From Chitinophaga pinensis (GTDB taxonomy: Bacteria; Bacteroidota; Bacteroidia; UKL13-3): a DNA stretch of 35,250 nt. Shown piece after piece: positions 24,577 through 31,778 of the stretch (position 1 is its first letter; each line of letters begins with the position of its first letter). The translations under genes and the position numbers were made by a program. The notes below the pieces were generated by a model. It was not told where the DNA came from. It saw only the letters and a program-made list of their open reading frames with translations, and ran no database searches. The stretch lies in NCBI GenBank assembly GCA_945898275.1, contig CAMDHZ010000029.1, forward strand, positions 1-35,250, written 5' to 3'.

Positions 24577-25377
24577 TCAATAAAAGGTTTTACCAGTCCA
24601 AATTCCAAGGTTGGTTTGAACCGAAAGCAAGACGATGCCATGTATTTGTGCAAGTGGTTGAATTAAGTATTTTCCTTCTTCTAATTGAGAAATAAAATGT
24701 GGAATTTCTTTTCCCTCTAGCGTAAATAGTTTTAAATCGGCCAAAGAATAAGGCATTTCAAGAAGTAAGTCCTTGTTGTATTGTTTAATGGAAATTTTTT
24801 GTCTCCATACTTCCTCTTTAGTCGAAGTTCCAATAAGGTTTAAGACTAATGAGTCAAGGTATACCTTATCTCCTTGGGTATTTTGGTCGTTGTTAGCCAT
24901 TACACCAGCAGCATATAGTGTAATAGTTTGATTCGTAGGATTTTTTGGCGCCTGCCATTTAAACTTCCATTTCTTTAAATTTATGGCATTTGTGCCTTTA
25001 TCATTGTGGGTTACATAATCAGAAACATTTACCCCACTATCTCCAGCACTTAGAAAAGTTCCAGCACTTAGAAAACTTAATCCTTTAAACCTTGCATTTA
25101 ATGCAAAGCCGAATTTGGTGATACCTTGACTAGTACTAACCACTTCTATTTCATAAATACTATCTGGAATAAAAGTAGAATTATTTTGGTTTCCATTTAC
25201 TGAAATATTTATCGAGCTTTCTAAATCTGGGTTTGTTTTGCCAATATGACAAGAGGCGCAACTTCCTTCCTCTGGGGCTCCAGACATATTAAATCCCGCA
25301 ATGCTGCTAGCATGTAAGGTGTATATAACACTTGCCACTATGGTAAGTGAAAAAAAAATCCCTGTAATTTTCTTCAT
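24577..25377 (-). CDS. Choice-of-anchor V secreted protein with one haem c motif
   Basis: A 266-residue exported protein. After a signal peptide (MKKITGIFFSL...; cleavage near residues 25-30) comes GAPEEGSCASCHIGK, a CxxCH haem c attachment site at Cys40-Cys43-His44. Next is a beta-sandwich region (FGFALNARFKGLSFLSAGTF, WKFKWQAPKNPTNQTITLYAAG) typical of the choice-of-anchor V/reeler-like family. The last 70 residues (LADLKLFTLEGKEI ... GKYLIQPL ... IVLLSVQT) look like a shortened T9SS type A sorting domain. Probable role: a surface or periplasmic haemoprotein; partner unknown. An alternative ATG five codons earlier (25392) is in frame. I prefer 25377 because the signal peptide then starts MKK. 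Its first codons form a terminator hairpin. It contains a copy of the recurrent motif. Confidence 0.8.
   Translation of the reverse strand: MKKITGIFFSLTIVASVIYTLHASSIAGFNMSGAPEEGSCASCHIGKTNPDLESSINISVNGNQNNSTFIPDSIYEIEVVSTSQGITKFGFALNARFKGLSFLSAGTFLSAGDSGVNVSDYVTHNDKGTNAINLKKWKFKWQAPKNPTNQTITLYAAGVMANNDQNTQGDKVYLDSLVLNLIGTSTKEEVWRQKISIKQYNKDLLLEMPYSLADLKLFTLEGKEIPHFISQLEEGKYLIQPLAQIHGIVLLSVQTNLGIWTGKTFY
24613..24622 (-). repeat. GGTTCAAACC motif copy 6 (coding)
   Basis: Plus strand GTTGGTTTGAACCGAAAG, near the 3' end of the choice-of-anchor V gene, read as GTT-CAA-ACC in LLSVQTN. Like copy 1, it lies in a T9SS-like C-terminal domain. Confidence 0.9.
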
Positions 25378-25386
25378 TACAGGGAT
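25350..25386 (-). terminator. Terminator hairpin after infB, overlapping the start of the next gene
   Basis: On the minus strand ATCCCTGTAAT pairs perfectly (11 bp) with ATTACAGGGAT across the 7-base loop GAAGAAA, and nine T residues follow. It lies 30 bases after the infB stop and has every mark of an intrinsic terminator. However, the ATG of the choice-of-anchor V gene (25377-25375) ends the left arm and enters the loop, and codons 4-7 make the right arm and the start of the T-tract. Confidence 0.9.
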
Positions 25387-25415
25387 AGACAAATCTTTTT
25401 GTGAAAAGGTTGTTT

Positions 25416-28400
25416 TTATTTTAAGGTACGTTTCACTTCTACTTCTTCGTAAGCCTCCACAAAATCACCCTCTCTTAAATCGTTATAGTTATGAATGGTT
25501 AAACCACAATCATATCCACTTGCTACTTCTTTCACATCATCCTTAAAGCGTTTTAAGGATGAGAGTGTACTAGAGTAAACTACAACTCCATCTCTAATAA
25601 GACGTACTTTAGCGTTTCTAAGTATTTTTCCATCAGTTACCATACAGCCGGCCACAGCACCAACTTTAGTTATTTTGAAAACTTCTCTTATTTGAGCGTT
25701 ACCTAGTATTTTCTCTTCAATTGTAGGAGCGAGAAGTCCTTCTATAGCTGCTTTAATTTCTTCAATTGCATTGTAAATTACAGAATACATGCGGATATCA
25801 ATGGACTCGTTTTCAGCTAACTTTCTTGCTTGGGAACTAGGTCTAACCTGGAATCCAACGATGATTGCATCAGATGCTGAAGCCAACATAACATCGCTTT
25901 CAGAAATTTGACCCACTGCTTTGTAAATTACGCTCACTTGAACTTCTTCAGTAGAAAGCTTAATCAATGAGTCCGAAAGGGCTTCAACAGATCCATCCAC
26001 ATCACCTTTAACAATTACCTTGAGTTCTTTGAAGTTTCCAATTGCTAGACGTCTTCCAATTTCGTCCAAGGTTATATGCTTATTAGTTCTTATTCCTTGC
26101 TCGCGTTGAAGTTGTTGACGTTTGTTAGCAATCTCTCTTGCTTCTGGCTCAGTCTTAGTAATAATGAATCTATCACCTGCTTGAGGAGCGCCATCAAAAC
26201 CAAGTATAACAACTGGTGTGCTTGGTCCAGCTTCTGCCATTTTCTTTCCTCTCTCATCAAACATGGCGCGAACTTTTCCACTATTTACGCCAGCCAAAAT
26301 TGGATCACCTACTCGCATTGTTCCACTTTGTACCATGATAGTGGTAACAATACCTCTTCCTTTGTCGAGGGTGGCCTCAATAACATTACCAACAGCACGT
26401 TTATTTGGATTTGCTTTTAGGTCAAGTATTTCAGCTTCAAGTAACACTTTGTCTAACAGAGACTCTATACCAACACCTTTTTTGGCTGAAATTTCTTGAC
26501 ATTGGTATTTTCCGCCCCATTCTTCTACTAAAATATTCATTGCTGCCAATTGTTCTCTGATTCTATCAGGATTGGCTGCATCTCTATCAATTTTATTTAA
26601 GGCAAAAACTATAGGAACACCTGCGGCTTGTGCATGCGATATAGCTTCTTTGGTTTGCGGCATAACGCTGTCATCCGCAGCAATAACAATAATTACAACG
26701 TCTGTAAGTTTTGCTCCCCTTGCACGCATGGCGGTAAACGCCTCGTGACCTGGTGTATCTAGAAAAGTTATTTTTTTGCCACTTTCTAATTTCACTTCAT
26801 ATGCGCCAATATGCTGTGTAATTCCGCCTGCTTCACCTTTTACTACATTAGCACTTCTAATATAATCGAGTAAAGAGGTTTTACCATGATCTACGTGACC
26901 CATTACTGTGACAATTGGAGCTCTTGGTTCTAAAGTATGTGGTTCGTCTATATCTTCTTCTACAGCTTCTACCATTTCAGCAGAAACAAATTCCACTTCA
27001 AAGCCAAACTCTTCTGCAACAATGGCGATTGTTTCTGCATCAAGCCTTTGGTTGATAGAAACCATCATTCCTAAACTCATACATGCGCTAATAATTTGTG
27101 TCACTTGAACACTCATCATATTTGCAAGTTCATTGGCTGTTACAAACTCTGTTACCTTAAGTTTGTTTTTTTCCAATTCCTCTTGGAGCATTTGCTCTTC
27201 GCGCTCTGAGGCTTTATCTGTGCGTTTTTGTTTTCTGATTTTAGACCTAACCTGCCCGATATTTGGATTTTTACTTCCAGGATTAAGTCGTGCTAAAGTT
27301 GCCTTTAATTTATCTTGTATTTCCTTATCAGATATTTCAGTTTTTACCTCCGGTTTAGGAGCATTTCTATTGTTTTGATTACCACCTCTATTGAAGCGAT
27401 TATTACCACCTTGTTGGTTATTTCCTTGGCCTTGGCCAGGTCCGCGGTTAAATCCACCACCGCCACCGCCTGTTCCAGCTGGTCGATTCCGAGGATCAAA
27501 ATCTTTAGCAGGGTCTACTTTTTGTATTCCAGTTTGATCTACCTGTTTACGTTTGCGTTTGCGTTTTGCATCAATATTGCTATCGCTGCTTGCAACTGGG
27601 TTTGGTTTTTTAGGTGGATCTTTTCTTAATTCAATTTTTCCAAGAACCTTTAATCCATCAAGTTTTTCATATTTAACATCCATTACCTTAACATCTTCAT
27701 CTGCAGATGCTTCTGTGATGGTTATCGGTGTTTCTGTTGATATAATTACTTGTTCTTTTGGCGCTTCTGGCTCTATATTATTGGTAATTGGGGTTTCAAC
27801 AACCGGATCTATTTTTTCTTCAACCTTTTGGGTTTCAACCTTTACTTCTTGGACAATTGGAACAGATGGTGCTTTTGTTTGTTCAGGCTTTTTAGGAGAA
27901 GGCTTTGGTTTTTTGTTGGCATCTAAATCTATTTTTCCAACTACTTTTAACCCTCCTAAAGTTTCTTCTTGAATAGGTGTTACTATTGGCTTTTCAATAA
28001 CATTATCCGCTATAACAACAGGAACTTCTACTTTAACCTCGATTACTTCTTCTTTTTTTACTTCAGGAATTGGCGCCTCAATGATTGGTGCAATTTCAAC
28101 TTTCACTTCAGGTTCTACAGCTGCTAGTATAGAAGCCTCTTCCGCTTTAGGGGTTTCAGGTTCTACTTTTTTATTAGCTGCTGGGGTATTTACCAAGCCA
28201 CTTTTTATCAATATTCCATCTTCTTCCTCTTCTTCCTCAACAACAATTGCCTTAGGTTTTGGTATTTCAATTATGGTGTTTTGAGGCTTTATGCGATCCT
28301 TCCCTAATTTGTTTGCCTCTTGTTTAACCTTTTTCTCGGAAGAGTACTCTGCCAATAACAAATTAAATTGTTCTTCTGTAAGCTTGGTGGTTGGCTTAGC

Positions 28401-28508
28401 TTCAATTTGATGGCCTTTTTTAGCTAAAAATTCAACCGCAGTATTTAAACCCACGTTAAATTCTTTAGCCGCTGCACTCAATCGTTTTGTTCCTGTTGTT
28501 TCGCTCAT
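25416..28508 (-). CDS. infB: Translation initiation factor IF-2
   Basis: A 1030-residue cytoplasmic GTPase that delivers initiator tRNA to the ribosome. The C-terminal 500 residues carry the G domain: GHVDHGKTS (537-545), [16 protein letters not shown] and NKID. Domains II-IV follow, ending [14 protein letters not shown]. The N-terminus (residues 1-65) has an IF2-N fold. About 65-400 is a low-complexity linker rich in E, V, K and P, with a short motif used twice ([10 protein letters not shown] at 187-196, [10 protein letters not shown] at 285-294), a basic KRKRKRK stretch near 315-321 and a Gly/Asn/Arg-rich patch at about 345-382. Long linkers are usual in Bacteroidota IF-2. Third gene of rimP-nusA-infB, 81 bp after nusA. 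Confidence 0.97.
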   Translation of the reverse strand: MSETTGTKRLSAAAKEFNVGLNTAVEFLAKKGHQIEAKPTTKLTEEQFNLLLAEYSSEKKVKQEANKLGKDRIKPQNTIIEIPKPKAIVVEEEEEEDGILIKSGLVNTPAANKKVEPETPKAEEASILAAVEPEVKVEIAPIIEAPIPEVKKEEVIEVKVEVPVVIADNVIEKPIVTPIQEETLGGLKVVGKIDLDANKKPKPSPKKPEQTKAPSVPIVQEVKVETQKVEEKIDPVVETPITNNIEPEAPKEQVIISTETPITITEASADEDVKVMDVKYEKLDGLKVLGKIELRKDPPKKPNPVASSDSNIDAKRKRKRKQVDQTGIQKVDPAKDFDPRNRPAGTGGGGGGFNRGPGQGQGNNQQGGNNRFNRGGNQNNRNAPKPEVKTEISDKEIQDKLKATLARLNPGSKNPNIGQVRSKIRKQKRTDKASEREEQMLQEELEKNKLKVTEFVTANELANMMSVQVTQIISACMSLGMMVSINQRLDAETIAIVAEEFGFEVEFVSAEMVEAVEEDIDEPHTLEPRAPIVTVMGHVDHGKTSLLDYIRSANVVKGEAGGITQHIGAYEVKLESGKKITFLDTPGHEAFTAMRARGAKLTDVVIIVIAADDSVMPQTKEAISHAQAAGVPIVFALNKIDRDAANPDRIREQLAAMNILVEEWGGKYQCQEISAKKGVGIESLLDKVLLEAEILDLKANPNKRAVGNVIEATLDKGRGIVTTIMVQSGTMRVGDPILAGVNSGKVRAMFDERGKKMAEAGPSTPVVILGFDGAPQAGDRFIITKTEPEAREIANKRQQLQREQGIRTNKHITLDEIGRRLAIGNFKELKVIVKGDVDGSVEALSDSLIKLSTEEVQVSVIYKAVGQISESDVMLASASDAIIVGFQVRPSSQARKLAENESIDIRMYSVIYNAIEEIKAAIEGLLAPTIEEKILGNAQIREVFKITKVGAVAGCMVTDGKILRNAKVRLIRDGVVVYSSTLSSLKRFKDDVKEVASGYDCGLTIHNYNDLREGDFVEAYEEVEVKRTLK

Positions 28509-28589
28509 TCTGCGCTTTACTTCCTAAAAATTTGTGCGAATATCGTTATTTAACATGGATATTCCTCATGTTGGTTTTATCACTTGTTA

Positions 28590-29825
28590 TTATTCGAATT
28601 CTGCCTCAAGTATTCTTCTAACTTCTTGAACTGTTTCTTCCTCTAATTCGGTACGTCTTACTAATTCTTCATTTGACATACTGAGCACTGCTTTTGCGGT
28701 ATCTAAGCCCAAACCTTTAAGCTCATCAATAATCCAACTATCAATCTCATCTGAGAATTCATCCAAATCAATGTCTTCTTCTTCCACCTCGGCTTCGCGG
28801 TAAACATCAATTTCGTATCCAACTAATTTACCAGCAAGCTTAATATTATGTCCACCTTTACCAATTGCTAGTGAAACCTGATCTGGTTTTAGATAAACGC
28901 TTACTCGCTTTTTAATATCATCAATTTTGATGCTGCTAATTTTAGCTGGACTTAAAGCTCTTTGAACTAAAAGTGAAGTATTGGCGGTATAATTAATAAC
29001 ATCAATGTTTTCGTTTCTAAGTTCTCTTACAATTCCATGGATACGAGAACCTTTCATACCTACACACGCTCCAACCGGATCGATTCTGTCATCATAACTT
29101 TCAACAGCTACTTTTGCTCTTTCTCCAGGTTCACGCACAATTTTCTTGATGCTGATAAGGCCATCAATAATTTCTGGAACTTCTTGTTCAAACAATCTTT
29201 CTAAAAATACAGGAGAAGTGCGCGAAAGTATAATTCTTGGATTGCCATTGTGCATTTCAACTTTTAACACAACTGCGCGAATTGAATCACCTTTTTTATA
29301 AAAATCAGCAGGTATCATCTCTGTTTTTGGAAGTAAAAGCTCATTGCCAGCATCATCCAAAATCATGATTTCTTTTTTCCAAATTTGGTAAACCTCACCT
29401 CCAATAATTTCACCCACACGGTCTTTATATCTTTTATAAAACTCGTCTTTTTCTAGTTCTAATACTTTAGATAAAAGTGTTTGACGGGCTGATAGTACTG
29501 CACGCCTTCCAAAAATAGCTAAGCCAACTTCTTTAGTTACATCTTCTCCTATTTCAAAGTCTGGTTCAATTTTTTGCGCTTCTGTAATCGAAATTTGGGT
29601 GTTTTCATCTTCAACTTCTCCATCATGAACAATTACCCTATTGTGCCATATTTCTAAGTCACCACTTTTGTCATTAATAATTACGTCGAAGTTTTCATCA
29701 TTATTAAACCTTTTGCGCAACATACCACGAAAAACGTCTTCTAACACACGCTGCATGGTCGCGCGATCGATGTTTTTAAATTCTTTGAATTCGCTAAACG
29801 AATCAATTAATCCTGCACTATGCAT
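28590..29825 (-). CDS. nusA: Transcription termination/antitermination factor NusA
   Basis: A 411-residue cytoplasmic RNA-polymerase-binding protein. The N-terminal domain starts LIDSFSEFKEFKNIDR and continues to about residue 130. An S1 domain follows (about 135-200), then two KH domains with VGACVGMKGSRIHGIVRELR and VSLAIGKGGHNIKLAGKL. The tail is acidic, with a short helix-hairpin-helix-like end (LKGLGLDTAKAVLSM), and lacks the extra acidic repeats of E. coli NusA, as is usual outside Proteobacteria. It modulates pausing, intrinsic termination and rRNA antitermination. It is 26 bp after rimP, so cotranscribed. Since NusA enhances hairpin-dependent termination, the terminator-like hairpin in the operon leader is a candidate autoregulatory target. 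Confidence 0.97.
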   Translation of the reverse strand: MHSAGLIDSFSEFKEFKNIDRATMQRVLEDVFRGMLRKRFNNDENFDVIINDKSGDLEIWHNRVIVHDGEVEDENTQISITEAQKIEPDFEIGEDVTKEVGLAIFGRRAVLSARQTLLSKVLELEKDEFYKRYKDRVGEIIGGEVYQIWKKEIMILDDAGNELLLPKTEMIPADFYKKGDSIRAVVLKVEMHNGNPRIILSRTSPVFLERLFEQEVPEIIDGLISIKKIVREPGERAKVAVESYDDRIDPVGACVGMKGSRIHGIVRELRNENIDVINYTANTSLLVQRALSPAKISSIKIDDIKKRVSVYLKPDQVSLAIGKGGHNIKLAGKLVGYEIDVYREAEVEEEDIDLDEFSDEIDSWIIDELKGLGLDTAKAVLSMSNEELVRRTELEEETVQEVRRILEAEFE

Positions 29826-29851
29826 ATCCTATTATTTTAAATTTTTAATTA

Positions 29852-30316
29852 CTAATTAAATGATACCTGAACAACTGCCGACTCAATCTCCCCAAAGCCA
29901 ATATTCTTAACTGTTGGTTCAGCAAGGTTATAAGCCTTTTTTTTATCTTTCAATTGAAGCGTAATTCCAAGCTCTTCAACTGAGACTAAACGACCAACTA
30001 ATTCTGATTTTTCTTTCAATACTATTTTCAACTCTCTGCCGATGTGTTTTTGATATTGTCTGGGTAAAATAAGCGGTCTGTCTACCCCTGGCGAAGAAAC
30101 TTCTAGCGTATATGGAATTAATCCAAAATCAACTTCATCTAATTTTAACGAAAGAAACTTGCCGAATTTTCTGCATTGCTCAATGGTTAATGGTCCGTCA
30201 CTATCCAAAAGAACAATCAATTTTCCCCCAGCATTTTTATGCTCAATTTCCACCACAAAAACTTCCGGCTCGAGCACTTCCTTGCTCCATTCAATTATTT
30301 GTTCTGCTATCTGCAT
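29852..30316 (-). CDS. rimP: Ribosome maturation factor RimP
   Basis: A 154-residue cytoplasmic protein for 30S subunit assembly, normal length. The N-terminal domain has VEIEHKNAGGKLIVLLDSDG and a central LIPYTLEVSSPGVDRPLIL, the family's most conserved block (about residues 70-88). A short C-terminal Sm-like domain follows (LVGRLVSVEELGITLQLKD). First gene of the rimP-nusA-infB operon, the order found widely in bacteria. The ATG at 30316 lies 3 bases after the U-tract of a perfect leader hairpin, with a consensus promoter further upstream. Confidence 0.95.
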   Translation of the reverse strand: MQIAEQIIEWSKEVLEPEVFVVEIEHKNAGGKLIVLLDSDGPLTIEQCRKFGKFLSLKLDEVDFGLIPYTLEVSSPGVDRPLILPRQYQKHIGRELKIVLKEKSELVGRLVSVEELGITLQLKDKKKAYNLAEPTVKNIGFGEIESAVVQVSFN

Positions 30317-30319
30317 GGT

Positions 30320-30348
30320 AAAAAAAGAGGGGACTTGCGGTCCCCTCT
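30320..30348 (-). promoter_or_regulatory. Terminator-like hairpin (putative attenuator) in the rimP-nusA-infB leader
   Basis: On the minus strand AGAGGGGAC pairs perfectly (9 bp, GC-rich) with GTCCCCTCT over the 5-base loop CGCAA. A run of T follows (30320-30325, plus the last stem base), then ACC-ATG of rimP. No gene ends upstream on this strand, and the operon promoter lies 5' of the hairpin, so the structure is inside the leader RNA. It has the form of an intrinsic terminator. It could cap expression of the operon by attenuation and also hide the ribosome-binding region. Confidence 0.75.
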
Positions 30349-30366
30349 ATCTCTTTTAATAAGCTG

Positions 30367-30397
30367 CAAATATATGAGTAATTTGCAATTAATCAAA
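30367..30397 (-). promoter_or_regulatory. Promoter of the rimP-nusA-infB operon
   Basis: Minus strand: TTTG (-33, 30397-30394), exactly 19 bases, then TATATTTG (-7, 30374-30367). Both boxes and the spacing match the Bacteroidota consensus TTTG-N19-21-TAnnTTTG. The predicted start is near 30360, giving a leader of about 45 bases that contains the hairpin described at 30320-30348. Confidence 0.75.
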
Positions 30398-30653
30398 TTT
30401 ATAATTTTGATATTAGAACTTTTAATCCTAATTGTATCCTTGTGAAGGTAAATTTTAGATTGCTATATCCTCTTTTGGGTTTAGCTTAATTTATTTCAAT
30501 TTTAATTTAATTGAAAATTGGAAATACTTTTAACGCATTTCAATTTTTGAAATAATTTACTTTTTTAATATTCTTCATTAGGCGCTTGGTTCAAGCCGAA
30601 CCCTTAAATGACAATATAGTAGTATTTTATGGACGCAAATTAGAGTTTGACAC

Positions 30654-30685
30654 TTGCAATGTCAATACCTTTTAAGATAATTTTG
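30654..30685 (+). promoter_or_regulatory. Candidate promoter of the putative outer-membrane barrel gene
   Basis: TTG (30654-30656, within CTTG), a 21-base spacer and a full-match -7 box TAATTTTG (30678-30685). This leaves a leader of about 70 bases before the ATG at 30762. Confidence 0.4.
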
Positions 30686-30761
30686 TGATGGCCCTTCTAA
30701 ATGAATTTTATTTTGACATTTTTATGGTTATTTGTATTGTCTTTTTTAAACATTAAAGTAA

Positions 30762-31775
30762 ATGACTAAAAAAAATTGGCTTATAGTATTTTATTTAGTT
30801 GTAATGGTAATTGTTTCGAAGGCTCAAAGCGGCACCAGCCAGAGGGTTGGCCCAATTGAAGTCTTTCCAAACAGTTTATTATTGTCTCCCTATTTAGAAA
30901 CCAAAAGTCATTTAATGCAGGTAGATATGGTTAATCCAAATGGGCCAACCAAGTTAAATTACCTAAGTAATTTTATTTTAACTGGCGGCCTTAGGTTTAG
31001 GTATAAATGGTTAAATTTTCAAGTAGGTACTCGGCTTCCAGTCACAAGATTAAATGAGCAATTGGGTAATACAAACAATTTTGCACTTGGTATAAGTGTG
31101 GTTAAAAGAAAATATACCCTTCAAACTAAATATGAAACCTATACTGGGTTTTATCTGCAAAATACTGAAGAATGGTTGCCAAATTATAGAGCTAATCATG
31201 CTGATGGCGCCTTTTATCTTAGGCCAGATATTAAGGCTCAAACACTGTTTACAGTTTATAACTATATCCTCAACCACAAAAGATTTTCAAATCCTGCAGC
31301 TGTATTTCAGTTCGAACGTCAACGCAAAGCCGCCATTGGTGTAGCCCTTGGCGCAAGTCATATGTATAATAGGTTAGAAGCAGATTCTAACTTATTTCCT
31401 CGTACCACAAATACTGAAAAATTGCCTTTTACTGAAACTTTTTTGGCTTCACATACTTTGGGTTTGCAACTTGGATTGATGGGTACAATTCCGCTTTTTT
31501 CAAAGCGACATTGGTTTGTAAGTGCTAGTATTATTCCTGGTTATTCATTGCAATATGGAAGAACCACTAAAAGTATTAACTCCATTTTTCCAAATCGCAT
31601 TTTTTATGGAATAACCAATGAGTTAAGGCTTGGAATTGGCTATAATGCACAAAAATGGTTTGCAGCTTTTCAAATCACAAGTTTTGGTAATACCATAAAA
31701 GTGAGAGAGTCCGAAACTTATTTGGTTCAAAATGCTTACTTTAGAATAAGCACTGGAGTTAGGTTTGGGAAATAG
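30762..31775 (+). CDS. Putative outer-membrane beta-barrel protein, DUF4421-like
   Basis: A 337-residue protein with a signal peptide (MTKKNWLIVFYLVVMVIVSKA then Q). The rest is made of alternating hydrophobic/polar strands rich in Y, F and N: GGLRFRYKWLNFQVGTRLP, LQTKYETYTGFYLQN, LGLQLGLMGTIPLF, FVSASIIPGYSLQYG, and a final FRISTGVRFGK ending in a barrel-like strand. The Y-x-GFYL segment and layout resemble DUF4421, a Bacteroidota family of unknown function, but I am not certain of the family. Likely location is the outer membrane; no role can be given. It stands alone and converges on the prolyl oligopeptidase gene with only 3 bp between stop codons. Confidence 0.7.
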   Translation: MTKKNWLIVFYLVVMVIVSKAQSGTSQRVGPIEVFPNSLLLSPYLETKSHLMQVDMVNPNGPTKLNYLSNFILTGGLRFRYKWLNFQVGTRLPVTRLNEQLGNTNNFALGISVVKRKYTLQTKYETYTGFYLQNTEEWLPNYRANHADGAFYLRPDIKAQTLFTVYNYILNHKRFSNPAAVFQFERQRKAAIGVALGASHMYNRLEADSNLFPRTTNTEKLPFTETFLASHTLGLQLGLMGTIPLFSKRHWFVSASIIPGYSLQYGRTTKSINSIFPNRIFYGITNELRLGIGYNAQKWFAAFQITSFGNTIKVRESETYLVQNAYFRISTGVRFGK

Positions 31776-31778
31776 TTG

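Larger units (their letters stand above)
30349..30761. other. 413-bp AT-rich intergenic region without a gene
   Basis: I see no coding frame or tRNA here. It holds the rimP promoter on the left, two inverted repeats built on TTTCAA/TTGAAA (30494-30516 and 30536-30553), a one-mismatch copy of the recurrent motif (GGTTCAAGCC, 30588-30597) and a candidate promoter for the rightward barrel gene at 30654-30685. The rest is plain A/T-rich sequence. Confidence 0.6.

Noticed and set aside
26076-28284. Numerous plus-strand open frames opposite infB.
   Set aside because: They are antisense shadows of a long low-complexity gene, with Ser/Thr/Ile-rich compositions mirroring the E/V/K-rich infB linker and no recognisable domains.
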